This document shows, one piece after another, positions 1-8,866 of a stretch of DNA of 64,000 nucleotides. The stretch is from positions 157,484-221,483 of the forward strand of contig JADCFQ010000012.1 of NCBI GenBank assembly GCA_020249435.1. Reading direction: 5' to 3'. Every line of letters starts with the position of its first letter. Positions within the stretch are counted from its first letter, which is position 1. Made by a program: the position numbers and the translations under genes. This stretch comes from Roseomonas sp. Its GTDB lineage: Bacteria > Pseudomonadota > Alphaproteobacteria > Acetobacterales > Acetobacteraceae. Under the pieces are notes generated by a model. It had not been told where the DNA came from. It saw nothing but the letters and a program-made list of their open reading frames with translations, and did no database searches.

Positions 1-397
1 CATCAACGGCGGCAACGGCAACGGCTTCGGCATTGCCGCCATGGCCATTCAGCAGCATGGCGCGCTTGAAGCCGGCGCGCGCGGCTGAGCGCACAATGCC
101 GCGCAGCACGCCGCCAAAAGCCGCGTAATCCAGCGTGACCGTGCCGCCAAAGGGTACGTGATGCTCCGCCAAACCAGGCCAGACGCAAGGTGTCACCACC
201 ACCTGTTCGCCGGCGGCGGCCATGCGCTGTGCGACGCGATGTGCAACACCCGTGGCGCAGATGATATCAACGCCGGTCGCGAGTGCGGGGCCGTGCTGTT
301 CCAGCGATGCCACCGGAATGATCACCAATGCCCCCGCCGCAGCGCGGGCATTGAGTTCTTCCGAGGTCATTTTCATCCATTCGATTTCGGTTGTCAT
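1..397 (-). CDS. Creatininase-family amidohydrolase (3'-truncated by window edge)
   Basis: This reading frame is missing from the ORF track because it runs off the left edge; 132 residues are visible. The creatininase/MftE family is recognised by the early motif SLEQHGPAL (EQHG at about residues 33-36), an Asp near residue 44 and NGHGGN at about 117-122, which supply the metal ligands of these amide hydrolases. The ATG at 397 lies 5 bp after the stop of the upstream Bug receptor gene, so the two are probably co-transcribed. Members cleave cyclic or linear amides (creatinine, formamides), so the receptor may deliver the substrate. Which substrate cannot be told. Confidence 0.85.
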   Translation of the reverse strand, partial: MTTEIEWMKMTSEELNARAAAGALVIIPVASLEQHGPALATGVDIICATGVAHRVAQRMAAAGEQVVVTPCVWPGLAEHHVPFGGTVTLDYAAFGGVLRGIVRSAARAGFKRAMLLNGHGGNAEAVAVAAVD

Positions 398-402
398 AAG
401 GA

Positions 403-1392
403 TCACTCCGCAGTTGCACCGGATTGTTCGACAAGATCGCGCCAGATCGGTTCCTGTGCGCGCCAGAATGCGCCGAAAGCGGCGGGGCTGGGATCGGTCA
501 TGGCCAAGATGCTGAGCGGCTTGAGTCGCGCCGCCAGCGCCTCATCCGCCATCACGCGCGTCAATGCCGTGTGCAGCGTATTGATTGGCCCAGGCGGTGT
601 GCCGGCCGGGGCGACGACTGCGAACCAGTTCTGCGCATCAATCCCGCTACCGGGTAGGGCTTCCGCCATGCCAGGCACATCAACCAATTCGGGGACAAAG
701 GTGATGCGTTGGGCGCTGCCAACGGCAAGCGGCCGGAAGCGGCCTTCGCGAACATGCGGCAGCAGCGCAGGGATCGCATCGAACATCATGTCAATCGTGC
801 CCGCGGCCAGATCCTGAATGGCGAGAGAGCCGCCGCGATAGGGCACATGGGTGATTTGAACGCCGGTCGCGCGATTGAGCTTTTCCAGGAACAAATGACT
901 GATCGTACCAGTGCCGGAAGACCCCATGGTGACACGCCCCGGATTGGCGCGCGCAAAGGCAACCAATTCAGCCAAGGTCCGATAGGGCCTTTGGCTATTC
1001 ACCACCAATAGGATGCTGAATTGTCCAACGCGCGTAATGGGCGCCAGATCGCGTAGGGGGTCTATCGGCATTTGCGTGCGATACAAAAACTTATTCGCCG
1101 CCAAAACAGTGGCGGAGGTAAAGAGCAGCGTATGGCCATCCTTTTCAGCCTGAGCCACCGCGAGCGCACCAAGATTACCGCCCGCGCCGGGGCGATTATC
1201 TACCACCACCGACTGTCCGAGTACGACCGCAAGGCGTTCAGCCACCATGCGCGCTGTAATGTCATTGGCGCCACCGGGCGCGATAGGCACAATCAGCCGC
1301 ACCGGGCGGGATGGAAAATTCTGCGCTTGCGCGGCGCTGGCGGCGAAGATGGCGCTGGCGCCGATCAGGGCCGCGCGACGGGAAAAGCTCAT
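403..1392 (-). CDS. Bug-family (TctC-like) tripartite tricarboxylate transporter receptor
   Basis: This 329-residue periplasmic solute-binding protein has an N-terminal export signal with an Arg pair (SRRAALIGASAIF) ending near AQAQ. It is followed by the family start NFPSRPVRLIVPIAPGG and the VVDNRPGAGGN motif near residue 65. Bug proteins bind carboxylates or amide-like small molecules for TctAB permeases, or act as sensors. No TctA/TctB genes lie nearby, which is common for this expanded family. A GGAGG Shine-Dalgarno sequence sits 7 bp before the ATG. It is probably transcribed with the creatininase-family gene downstream. The ligand is unknown. Confidence 0.93.
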   Translation of the reverse strand: MSFSRRAALIGASAIFAASAAQAQNFPSRPVRLIVPIAPGGANDITARMVAERLAVVLGQSVVVDNRPGAGGNLGALAVAQAEKDGHTLLFTSATVLAANKFLYRTQMPIDPLRDLAPITRVGQFSILLVVNSQRPYRTLAELVAFARANPGRVTMGSSGTGTISHLFLEKLNRATGVQITHVPYRGGSLAIQDLAAGTIDMMFDAIPALLPHVREGRFRPLAVGSAQRITFVPELVDVPGMAEALPGSGIDAQNWFAVVAPAGTPPGPINTLHTALTRVMADEALAARLKPLSILAMTDPSPAAFGAFWRAQEPIWRDLVEQSGATAE

Positions 1393-1457
1393 GGGGGGAC
1401 CTCCGGCTTGGAAGCTGGAAGGCTAAGCCGGAAAGGGGCTGGAAGAAAACAGGCGAA

Positions 1458-2999
1458 TCAGCCCCGCATCGCCGGCCCATCCAGAAATTCCCGCGCCTTG
1501 GCACGCATCGCCGCCAGCTTTTCGGGCTTCAGCTTGCGCAAGCCCATCACCGGCATGGCCATGCGCGGGTTGCGCGCAAATTCCTCGGCATGGCGGGCGA
1601 TGAAATCCCAATAGAGGAAATTGAACGGGCACGCGCGTGGCCCCACCGCATCCTTTGCATCATGCGCGCAGCCGCGGCAGTAATCACCCATGCGGTTGAT
1701 ATAGGCCGCCGATGCCGCATAGGGCTTGGACGCCATGACACCGCCATCGGCGTAAAGCGCCATGCCCTGGGTATTGGGCAATTCCACCCAATCAAAGGCA
1801 TCGGCATAGACGGCAAGATACCAGCGATTGACCTGATGCGGATCAAGCCCCGCGATGAGTGCGAAATTGCCGGTGATCATCAGGCGTTGGATGTGATGCG
1901 CATAGGCGTGATCGCGCGTCTGCCCGACCGCTTGCGACATGCAGCGCATGGAAGTCTCCGCACCCCAATAAAATGCCGGCAAGGGGCGCTTGGCGGTAAG
2001 CGCATTGCCTGCCGCATAGCCCGGCATCAGCAGCCAATAGAGCCCGCGCACATATTCGCGCCAGCCAATGATCTGGCGAATGAACCCCTCAACGGCATTG
2101 AGGGGGGCCTTGCCATCGCGCCAGGCTTGCTCGGCCGCGATACAAATCGCGCGCGGATCGAGCAGGCCGATATTGAGGCTGGTTGAAATCAGTGAATGGA
2201 ACAGAAAAGGCTGATCTGCCGCCATGGCATCCTGGTAATCGCCAAAACGCGGCAGGCGGTCACGGATAAACGCCGCCAGCGCAGCTTCCGCATCGCGCGC
2301 TGTCACGGGCCAGGCAAAGCCCTCGGCTGCGCCGAAATGCGCGCCGAAGCGTGTGCTGACCAGTGCGATCACATCGCGCGTGATTTCATCTGGCGCAAAG
2401 CGCGGCGCGGCGGGGGGTGTGACGCCGGCGGGTAGTGAAGCGCGGTTTTCGGCATCGTAATTCCAGGCGCCGCCGGCGGGTTCATCGCCTTCCATCAGCA
2501 GGCCGGTTGCGCGGCGCATTTCGCGATAGAAAAACTCCATGCGGTATTGCTTGCGCCCCTTGGCCCAGGCGCGAAAGCGCGGCAGGTCGCAAATGAAGCG
2601 ATGATCGGGGCGGATTTCGACCGGCAGGCCAAGCGCTTTTTCCCAAGCCTCCATATCCTGCAAGACGCGCCATTCACCGGGATGGGTGGCGATGATGCGC
2701 TCTGGGCGATGCCGCGCCACCGCGCGCGCCACTTCACCCGCAAAACTTTGCGTATTCGCAGGATCATCCAGGCGGATGTAATCCACGGCCACGCCGCGCG
2801 CTTCCAAGGCGCGGGCGAAATGGCGCATGGCGGATAGGATCAGGATGATCTTTTGCGGGTGGTGCGGCACATAGGTGCATTCCGCCATCACCTCCATCAG
2901 CAATACGCGGTCCCGCTTGGGGTCCAGGCCCTCAAGCGCCGAGACACCGGGCGTCAATTGATCGCCCAGCACCACGCGCAGCGCGGCAGTTTTGCTCAT
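1458..2999 (-). CDS. FeS-BCP photolyase/cryptochrome (PhrB/CryB-like (6-4) photolyase)
   Basis: This 513-residue protein belongs to the bacterial iron-sulfur cryptochrome/photolyase family, which repairs (6-4) photoproducts using FAD, a lumazine antenna and a 4Fe-4S cluster. The start LRVVLGDQLTP is typical of the family. Cysteines at 353, 441, 444 and 457 match, with a constant offset of three, the cluster ligands I recall for Agrobacterium PhrB (350/438/441/454). The context TGNFALIAGLDPHQVNRWYL is the usual FAD-domain signature. Its ATG overlaps the stop of the DUF6134 gene (ATGA), so it is the last gene of a translationally coupled three-gene operon. Photoreceptor instead of repair function is possible. 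Confidence 0.93.
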   Translation of the reverse strand: MSKTAALRVVLGDQLTPGVSALEGLDPKRDRVLLMEVMAECTYVPHHPQKIILILSAMRHFARALEARGVAVDYIRLDDPANTQSFAGEVARAVARHRPERIIATHPGEWRVLQDMEAWEKALGLPVEIRPDHRFICDLPRFRAWAKGRKQYRMEFFYREMRRATGLLMEGDEPAGGAWNYDAENRASLPAGVTPPAAPRFAPDEITRDVIALVSTRFGAHFGAAEGFAWPVTARDAEAALAAFIRDRLPRFGDYQDAMAADQPFLFHSLISTSLNIGLLDPRAICIAAEQAWRDGKAPLNAVEGFIRQIIGWREYVRGLYWLLMPGYAAGNALTAKRPLPAFYWGAETSMRCMSQAVGQTRDHAYAHHIQRLMITGNFALIAGLDPHQVNRWYLAVYADAFDWVELPNTQGMALYADGGVMASKPYAASAAYINRMGDYCRGCAHDAKDAVGPRACPFNFLYWDFIARHAEEFARNPRMAMPVMGLRKLKPEKLAAMRAKAREFLDGPAMRG

Positions 3000-3595
3000 C
3001 CGATCAGCTCATAAACAACGGCGCTGCCATCCTCGCCCTTGGTGGAGAAGCCCACCCAGCGGCCTTCGGCGTCATAGCGCGCAATGGATTCAACCTCGCC
3101 ATTCAGGGTAAATTGCACGCCGCCGCCGGGCACCGCGCTGCGCGTTGGTGTTGCCGCAAGCGCTTTGCCGGTCAGCGGGCGAATAAGCGGGCGGGTGAAA
3201 TGGGCGCCATTCCACCAGGTAAGCGGCGCGGCATTGGCGGGCAGGCGCGCGGCACCCTCCGGCCCTTCTGCCACCAGCGCCTTACCCTCGGCCACCACGC
3301 GCGCTTCCGTCACGGTGCCATTGCGATCATGGCGCGATGTCAGGCGTTGCAGCCGGTCATTCGCCCATTCCTCGGCGATGTCATGACGGAGCCGAAACAC
3401 GGTGAAGCCGGCAAGCTTCACCTGCAGGGCGATTTCGGTCTGCACGGAAAGCTTCGCGGCATTGCCGGAAAGCCGCACCTGATGCGTGCCAATCTCTCGG
3501 CCTTCACGCAAAACGCGAAACCGCACGGCGCCGGGGGCGGCCAGTGCTGCCATGGGCAGCAAGGGCGGCAGCGTGAGAAACGCACGCCGCAACAT
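2996..3595 (-). CDS. DUF6134-family exported protein
   Basis: This 199-residue protein has an N-terminal signal sequence (LRRAFLTLPPLLPMAALAAPG). The mature part looks beta-rich and contains WNGAHFTRPL and repeated R/T-rich strands. It fits DUF6134, an uncharacterised family that I recall as a frequent neighbour of bacterial FeS photolyases. The start overlaps the stop of the upstream SDR gene (TGATG), and the stop overlaps the photolyase start (ATGA), so all three should be made together. The predicted export is odd for a partner of a cytoplasmic DNA-repair enzyme. No catalytic motif is evident, and I assign no function. Confidence 0.8.
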   Translation of the reverse strand: MLRRAFLTLPPLLPMAALAAPGAVRFRVLREGREIGTHQVRLSGNAAKLSVQTEIALQVKLAGFTVFRLRHDIAEEWANDRLQRLTSRHDRNGTVTEARVVAEGKALVAEGPEGAARLPANAAPLTWWNGAHFTRPLIRPLTGKALAATPTRSAVPGGGVQFTLNGEVESIARYDAEGRWVGFSTKGEDGSAVVYELIG

Positions 3596-4323
3596 CAGCC
3601 GCGGCTCCGCAGCGTGGAACGGCCACCATCCACGGCCATGATCTGGCCGGTGATCCAGCCCGCCTGATCCGATAGCAGAAAATCGGCGAGTGCAGCGGCA
3701 TCCTCGCCCTCACCCAGCCTTGGGATTGGGTGTTGTTTGGCGATGGCATCGGCCATTTGCGCATTGGCGAGCAAGGGTGCCGCCATGCTGCTGCGCGTCA
3801 GTGATGGCGCGATGCAATTGATGCGAATGGCAGGCGCCAATTCGGCGGCGAGTGCGACCGTCAGGCCCTCAATTGCGCCCTTGGCGGCGGCAATCGCGGC
3901 GTGGTTGGTGAAGCCCGCCCGCGCCGCAATGGACGAAAACAGCACGACGGAACCGCGGCCTGCTGCCAGCGCATCCTGCGCGGCCTGGATGGCAAACAGG
4001 GCCCCCAGGGCATTCAGGCGAAAGGCGCTCAACATATCCGCCTCGGTCACGCGCTTGAGCGGCTTCAGCGCGATGGAACCCACGCAATAGGCCAAGCCCG
4101 CCAAGGGCGTGCCGGCGGCGGCCACCGCGCTGCGGAGCGCGGCCGCATCTTCCACATCGGCGGGGATCGCCTGGCTGCCGGGGATTTCGGCGGCAAGGCC
4201 AGCAAGCCGCGCGGCATCGCGCGCCACCAGCACCGGGCGTTGCCCGCGCGCTGCCACGCGCCGCGCCAGCGCCGCCCCCACCGCGCCGGTCGCGCCCAGG
4301 ATCAGGATTGTCGGCTGTGTCAT
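3595..4323 (-). CDS. SDR-family oxidoreductase lacking the catalytic Tyr
   Basis: This 242-residue Rossmann-fold short-chain dehydrogenase has the nucleotide-binding GATGAVG at residues 10-16, an Asn in LNALG near 104, Ser131 and Lys148. The position four residues before the Lys, normally the catalytic Tyr of YxxxK, is Ile144 (HAAIAAAK). I recall an SDR subgroup with this NHxxIAAAK pattern, so the change looks inherited and not a sequencing error. It is the first gene of the SDR-DUF6134-photolyase operon. Lack of the Tyr suggests either a different proton donor or a non-catalytic, binding role. Confidence 0.85.
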   Translation of the reverse strand: MTQPTILILGATGAVGAALARRVAARGQRPVLVARDAARLAGLAAEIPGSQAIPADVEDAAALRSAVAAAGTPLAGLAYCVGSIALKPLKRVTEADMLSAFRLNALGALFAIQAAQDALAAGRGSVVLFSSIAARAGFTNHAAIAAAKGAIEGLTVALAAELAPAIRINCIAPSLTRSSMAAPLLANAQMADAIAKQHPIPRLGEGEDAAALADFLLSDQAGWITGQIMAVDGGRSTLRSRG

Positions 4324-4410
4324 GCTGCCCTCCGCTTGCCTGTCACCAAATGGTCATGCGCCGCCAAAGCGGGAGGGGCGCGACAAGCCGCGCTCGCCGT
4401 GCCAGTATGG

Positions 4411-4947
4411 ATGGCGATGCGTCAACTCCTGCTGCTGCGCCACGCCAAATCCGCCTGGGATGACCCGGCGCTTGCCGATCATGCGCGGCCCTTGAATGGG
4501 CGGGGCCGGCGCGCGGCGGCGGCGATGGCGAATGCGATGCGCGGCCTGGGGCTTTCGCCCGATGTGGTGCTGGTATCTTCCGCGCGACGCACGCTGCAAA
4601 CGCTGGAAGCCCTTTCGCCGCTGCCCGATAGCCCGATCATCGAACCGATGGATGAGCTTTATTTGGCATCCTGGCAGAATCTGCTTGGGCTTTTGCATCG
4701 CGTACCGGAAACCGCGCGGAGCGTCCTGCTGATCGGCCATAATCCCGGCCTGCATGATCTGGCGCTCGCCCTGACGGGCGCGGAGTCCATGGCGCGCAAC
4801 CCGGAGGCGCGGCGCATGGCGGGTGCTTTCCCGACCGCGGCTTTGGCGGAATTCAGCGTCTCCAGCCCCTGGGCGGGGCTCGGGGAAGGCGGCGGTCGGC
4901 TGGTGCGCTTCATGATCCCGGCCGATTTGCCGGAAATGGCGGAATGA
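4411..4947 (+). CDS. SixA-like histidine phosphatase family protein
   Basis: This protein of about 178 residues starts MAMRQLLLLRHAKSAW, which carries the phospho-accepting His in the RHAKS variant typical of SixA-type phosphohistidine phosphatases. The second catalytic His is in LLIGHNPGLHD. The ORF-track start at 3901 is far too long because it runs through the antisense of the SDR gene. The ATG at 4411 (or 4417) fits the family length. No strong Shine-Dalgarno sequence is visible. The stop overlaps the ATG of the CYTH/CHAD gene (ATGA), so the two are coupled. The pairing of a phosphatase with a polyphosphate-related CHAD protein is suggestive, but its target is unknown. Confidence 0.88.
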   Translation: MAMRQLLLLRHAKSAWDDPALADHARPLNGRGRRAAAAMANAMRGLGLSPDVVLVSSARRTLQTLEALSPLPDSPIIEPMDELYLASWQNLLGLLHRVPETARSVLLIGHNPGLHDLALALTGAESMARNPEARRMAGAFPTAALAEFSVSSPWAGLGEGGGRLVRFMIPADLPEMAE

Positions 4948-6488
4948 CCCCCGAGGGCCGAGAGGGTGGCGCGCCTGGGGCCGAAGCATCGGAAGCGCCC
5001 CCGGAAGCTCCGCTTAGTCTGGAATTCGTGCTGCCGGTCACGGAAGCGGCGCGGCTGGCGCGCTTTCCCATCCTGGCAGCACTGCGCCAGGGCCGCATCA
5101 GCACCAGCACCGAGGAACTGCACTGGCTGGATACGCCGGACGGCGCCCTGGCTGCCGAGGGCAGGCTGGTTGAGGCGCCAAAACGCGGACCAAGGCGGCT
5201 GATGGCCCTGGCGCCGGCGGCCGAGGCTCCCTGGCATCCCGGCCAGATACTGCCCCCCGTGGCGATGCTCGCCCCGCATGAAACGCCCGCAGCGGCTGAA
5301 GGCGCGGCGCTGATGCCGCTTGCTGCCTTGAGCGGCAAAAGGCGCAGCCAGCGCCTTTTGATCGGCGATGCGGTGGTGATGCTGCACCTGGTCCAAGGGC
5401 ATTTGCGTACGGTGGCGGCAGAGCGCGAGGTGGCGCGGGTGGTGCTTTCCGGCACAGCGCCTGCCGTGCTGGATCTCGCCCGGCGCCTTGCCGCTGCGCT
5501 GCCCTTGCTGCCGCCAAGCCAAAGCCTGGGCGCCGAGGCGCTCAGCCTTGCCACCGGGCAGGCGCCACCGCCCCGCCGGCATGGCGCGCCGGACACTTCG
5601 GAAGCGGCAAGCGCCGAAGCCTGCTTCACCATGGCAATCGGGCATTTGCTGGAAGTCGCGCTGCAAGTGGCGCCCATCGCCCGCGCTGGGGTCGAGATTG
5701 AAGGCGTGCATCAGCTTCGTGTGGCGCTCAGGCGGCTGCGGTCGGTGCTCAAGGTTTTTCGCCCCATCACGGGCTGCAAGCAGGGCCGCGCCCTGGATGG
5801 GGTATCGCGGCAAATGCTGGGGCTTTTGGGGCCGGCGCGGGATTGGGATGTGTTTCTGGCCGGGATCGGCGCCGATCTGGCGGCGCTTTTGCCCGAAGAT
5901 AAGCGCCTGAAATCCCTGTTGAGCGCGGCGGAAGCCAAGCGGCAGGCGGCCTATGCCGCGCTGGCCGAGGCGCTGGATGGGCCAGCTTGGCGCGCCGCCG
6001 TGACCTCGGGCCTTGCCTTCATGCTGGAAAAACCCTGGCGCGCGGGGGCGGGCGATGAACGAATTGGCCTGCTGGACGCGCCACCGCAGGATTTCGCCGC
6101 GCTGATCCTGGACAAGCGCTGGGGCAGCCTGCTTGAAGCCGGCGCCGAGATCGAAACCCTGCCCGCTGAGGCGCTGCATGAGCTTCGCCTGGATGCCAAG
6201 CGTCTGCGCTATGCGGCCGAGGTCTTTGCCCCCGTTTTCCCCAAAAAGGCAGCGCGGCGGTTCCAGCGCAGATTGGCCGCGCTGCAGGAAGAATTGGGCC
6301 GCAGCAATGACGCTGCCGTTGCGCGCAGCTTGGCGCAGAGCCTGGCGCAGGACAAAGACGAGGGTCGCGCCTGGGCCATTGGCTTGGTGGAAGGCTGGTG
6401 CCTAGCGCGGTCTGTCACCGATCGTGACGATGTGGTATCAGCGTGGAAAAAATTATCGTGCAAAGAGTCATTCTGGTCAGCGGATTAG
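4944..6488 (+). CDS. CYTH-CHAD domain protein with degenerate CYTH site
   Basis: This is a 514-residue two-domain protein. The first part (about 20-200) aligns with CYTH (inorganic triphosphatase) domains through the strand LEFVLPVTEAARLARFP and the segment LHWLDTPDGALAAEG. However, the ExExK metal/phosphate motif is reduced to S-L-E-F-V, so the first Glu and the Lys are lost. The second part is a CHAD domain, with basic helices GVHQLRVALRRLRSVLKVF, LGPARDWDVF and LHELRLDAKRLRYAAEVF, which are the conserved His/Arg/Lys pattern that binds polyphosphate. I infer that it still binds polyphosphate but may not hydrolyse triphosphate. It overlaps the histidine phosphatase gene by 4 bp. Confidence 0.88.
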   Translation: MTPEGREGGAPGAEASEAPPEAPLSLEFVLPVTEAARLARFPILAALRQGRISTSTEELHWLDTPDGALAAEGRLVEAPKRGPRRLMALAPAAEAPWHPGQILPPVAMLAPHETPAAAEGAALMPLAALSGKRRSQRLLIGDAVVMLHLVQGHLRTVAAEREVARVVLSGTAPAVLDLARRLAAALPLLPPSQSLGAEALSLATGQAPPPRRHGAPDTSEAASAEACFTMAIGHLLEVALQVAPIARAGVEIEGVHQLRVALRRLRSVLKVFRPITGCKQGRALDGVSRQMLGLLGPARDWDVFLAGIGADLAALLPEDKRLKSLLSAAEAKRQAAYAALAEALDGPAWRAAVTSGLAFMLEKPWRAGAGDERIGLLDAPPQDFAALILDKRWGSLLEAGAEIETLPAEALHELRLDAKRLRYAAEVFAPVFPKKAARRFQRRLAALQEELGRSNDAAVARSLAQSLAQDKDEGRAWAIGLVEGWCLARSVTDRDDVVSAWKKLSCKESFWSAD

Positions 6489-6580
6489 GTGGCGCTCTTC
6501 GCGTTTTGCGTGAGTGTGTCGCGAAAATTTCGCTGTTTTGCCAGTTGTAATATCCAGAAAAAATCGGCTAACGGTCCCGG

Positions 6581-7132
6581 GTGCGAGAACCAAGACGCAT
6601 TTTCAAGGGAAGGCAATTTGGCCCCCGCTTTGGCGGTTCGGGCCTTGGCATTGCTTGCGCGGTTTTGGCGGCCCTTGTCCTTGGCTTTGGCCTGCCCTCC
6701 AACCTGTTTGGTTCTGCCCCGGCGGATCGCCCAATCACGGCCGAAGCCGCGCAAATCCGCGTTTTTGATGGCGAAACCCTTGGCCTTGGCGATCGGATCA
6801 TCCGGCTTTCTGGCATTGCGGCCCCCGCACGGGGAGAAGCTTGCGGGGCGGATGCAGCGCGGCGGGATTGTGGCGCGGCGGCGGCGGCGATACTGGCGGG
6901 CCTGGTGCATGGCCAGGATGTGACCTGCCGGATCGAAGGCTATGATGCATTTCGCCGCGGCCTTGGCCGCTGCATCGCCGGCGGGCGGGATGTGAATGCG
7001 GCCATGGTGGAACAGGGCTTTGCGCTGGCTTCCCTATCCGTATTGCGTCCCCTGGAAGTGGCGGCGCGTGATGGCCGCCAGGGGCTTTGGGCCGATGCCA
7101 GCCTAATGCCGGCCGAGTGGCGCCGGCGCTGA
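6581..7132 (+). CDS. Membrane-anchored SNase-like (thermonuclease fold) protein
   Basis: This 183-residue protein has a hydrophobic segment at about 20-42 (GIACAVLAALVLGFGL) and then a staphylococcal-nuclease-type OB fold: IRVFDGETLGLGDRIIRLSGIAAPARG, CGAAAAAILAGLVHGQDVTC and DVNAAMVEQGFALA. The usual GIDAPE stretch reads GIAAPA, so the calcium-binding Asp and catalytic Glu appear to be missing, although the flanking Arg residues remain. It may therefore be a binding protein, not a nuclease. The start is a GTG with no clear Shine-Dalgarno sequence, and no downstream ATG would leave the membrane segment intact. Confidence 0.72.
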   Translation: MREPRRIFKGRQFGPRFGGSGLGIACAVLAALVLGFGLPSNLFGSAPADRPITAEAAQIRVFDGETLGLGDRIIRLSGIAAPARGEACGADAARRDCGAAAAAILAGLVHGQDVTCRIEGYDAFRRGLGRCIAGGRDVNAAMVEQGFALASLSVLRPLEVAARDGRQGLWADASLMPAEWRRR

Positions 7133-7156
7133 TCAGCCCCCTTGCGCGGGGCAAGG

Positions 7157-7170
7157 GCTGGAATTCCAGC
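7157..7170. repeat. 14-bp perfect palindrome upstream of gltA
   Basis: GCTGGAATTCCAGC is a perfect 14-bp palindrome about 165 bp before the gltA start, in the 204-bp gap between the SNase-like gene and gltA. It could be an operator half-site pair or chance. The rest of the gap shows no gene. Confidence 0.4.
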
Positions 7171-7336
7171 ACTTTGGCCCCCTTCTTCAAACCCGATTCA
7201 CGCTTTGCGGTTAGGCTTCCGCCCAGGATCAGTGCCTGGGTTTGCCAAGCTGACCACTCCGCCCTTATCCTGCACCGCACCATGATTAAGCGCCCCCGCA
7301 TCTGACGGTGGCGCATTGTTCTTGAGGAAGACGCGC

Positions 7337-8644
7337 ATGACCACGAAGGCCCAAGGGTCCATTACCATCACCCTGGATGGTACCAATAAAAGCACGACAT
7401 TGCCGCTGCTGGGTGGCACGCTGGGGCCGCAGGTTGCGGATATCCGCAAGCTTTATGGCGATCTTGGCATTTTCACCTTCGATCCGGGCTATGGCGCCAC
7501 CGCTTCCTGCGAAAGCACCATCACCTACATTGATGGCGATGCCGGCGTGTTGCTCTATCGCGGCTATCCTATTGAGCAATTGGCGGAAAAATCGAGCTTC
7601 CTTGAAATCTCCTACCTGCTGCTGAATGGCGACCTGCCCAATGCCGCGCAGTATGAGGAATTCCGCAAGGGTGTGACCTACCACACCATGCTGCATGAAC
7701 AGCTGCGCCGCTTCTTTGACGGCTTCCGCCGCGATGCGCACCCGATGGCGGTGATGTGCGGTGTGGTTGGCGCGCTGGCGGCCTTCTATCACGACAATCT
7801 GGATATCAATGATCCGCGGCAGCGCGAAATTGCGGCCTTCCGGCTGATTGCGAAAGTGCCGACCATCGCGGCCTGGGCCTATAAATATTCCATCGGCCAG
7901 CCCTTCATGTATCCGCGCAATGACCTGACCTATGCGGAAAACTTCCTGTATATGCTGAACGCCGTGCCGGCCGAGCCCTGGGTGAATAACCCAATTCTGG
8001 CGCGCGCCATGGACCGCATCATGATCCTGCATGCGGATCACGAACAAAATGCCTCCACCAGCACCGTGCGTCTGGCCGGTTCAACCGGGGCCAATCCTTT
8101 CGCCTGCATCGCGGCCGGTATCGCCGCACTTTGGGGCCCGGCGCATGGTGGCGCCAATGAAGCCGTGCTGAAAATGCTGGCCGAGATTGGGCACCCGAAG
8201 AATATTCCTGCCTTCATCGGCGAAGTGAAGGACAAGAACAGCCACACCAAGCTGATGGGCTTCGGCCACCGGGTCTATAAGAACTTCGACCCGCGCGCGA
8301 AGATCATGAAGGAAACCTGCCACGAGGTGCTGGCTGAACTCGGCATCAAGGATGAGCCGCTGTTGGATATGGCGATGGAAATGGAACGCATTGCGCTTTC
8401 CGATGATTACTTCGTCAGCCGCAAGCTTTATCCGAATGTGGATTTCTATTCGGGCATTATCCTCAAGGCGATGGGCATTCCGACCCATATGTTCACCGTG
8501 CTTTTCGCCGTGGCGCGCACGGTGGGCTGGGTGAGCCAATGGAAGGAATTGGTCGAAGACCCGAGCCAGCGGATCGGTCGCCCCCGCCAGGTCTATTCCG
8601 GTGCGGCGGAACGCCCTTTCGTGCCGATGGCGCTCAGGCCCTGA
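7337..8644 (+). CDS. gltA: Citrate synthase
   Basis: This 435-residue type II citrate synthase condenses oxaloacetate and acetyl-CoA at the entry of the TCA cycle in the cytoplasm. The catalytic residues are seen as the His in [16 protein letters not shown], the His in [14 protein letters not shown] and the Asp in [12 protein letters not shown]. The N-terminal domain with [22 protein letters not shown] is the long form that is allosterically regulated in Gram-negative bacteria. I chose the ATG at 7337, not the track start at 7316, because AGGAAG lies 6 bp upstream. The gene stands alone and is followed by a GC-rich hairpin. Confidence 0.97.
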   Translation: MTTKAQGSITITLDGTNKSTTLPLLGGTLGPQVADIRKLYGDLGIFTFDPGYGATASCESTITYIDGDAGVLLYRGYPIEQLAEKSSFLEISYLLLNGDLPNAAQYEEFRKGVTYHTMLHEQLRRFFDGFRRDAHPMAVMCGVVGALAAFYHDNLDINDPRQREIAAFRLIAKVPTIAAWAYKYSIGQPFMYPRNDLTYAENFLYMLNAVPAEPWVNNPILARAMDRIMILHADHEQNASTSTVRLAGSTGANPFACIAAGIAALWGPAHGGANEAVLKMLAEIGHPKNIPAFIGEVKDKNSHTKLMGFGHRVYKNFDPRAKIMKETCHEVLAELGIKDEPLLDMAMEMERIALSDDYFVSRKLYPNVDFYSGIILKAMGIPTHMFTVLFAVARTVGWVSQWKELVEDPSQRIGRPRQVYSGAAERPFVPMALRP

Positions 8645-8654
8645 AACGCGGCTT

Positions 8655-8686
8655 GCCTCCCTCCGGTTGATGACGGAGGGGGGCTT
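8655..8686 (+). terminator. Probable gltA terminator hairpin
   Basis: About 10 bp after the gltA stop, GCCTCCCTCCG pairs with CGGAGGGGGGC (one mismatch), enclosing the loop GTTGATGA. Only a short TTT follows, so termination may be partial or factor-assisted. Confidence 0.5.
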
Positions 8687-8866
8687 TAACCCCCTGGCAG
8701 TACAAAACTGCCCAATTTTTTAAGGCGTCCATGCAATTATGCGTGTATGGACGCCGCCGAGACGATCAACCAGAAGCCGAAGATCAGACTAAATTTGACG
8801 CCTATTGCCCCCCGGGGGGCCTCGGCGTTAACCTTTCATTCATCTTTAGCCCCTAAGGTTTCGTCT

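Noticed and set aside
4659-6179. 506-codon minus-strand ORF
   Set aside because: It is antisense to the histidine phosphatase and CYTH-CHAD genes; composition is low-complexity and no motif is seen.
8747-8866. N-terminal extension of the small protein ORF
   Set aside because: The stretch overlaps promoter-like sequence, and the ATG at 8867 has a plausible ribosome-binding site.
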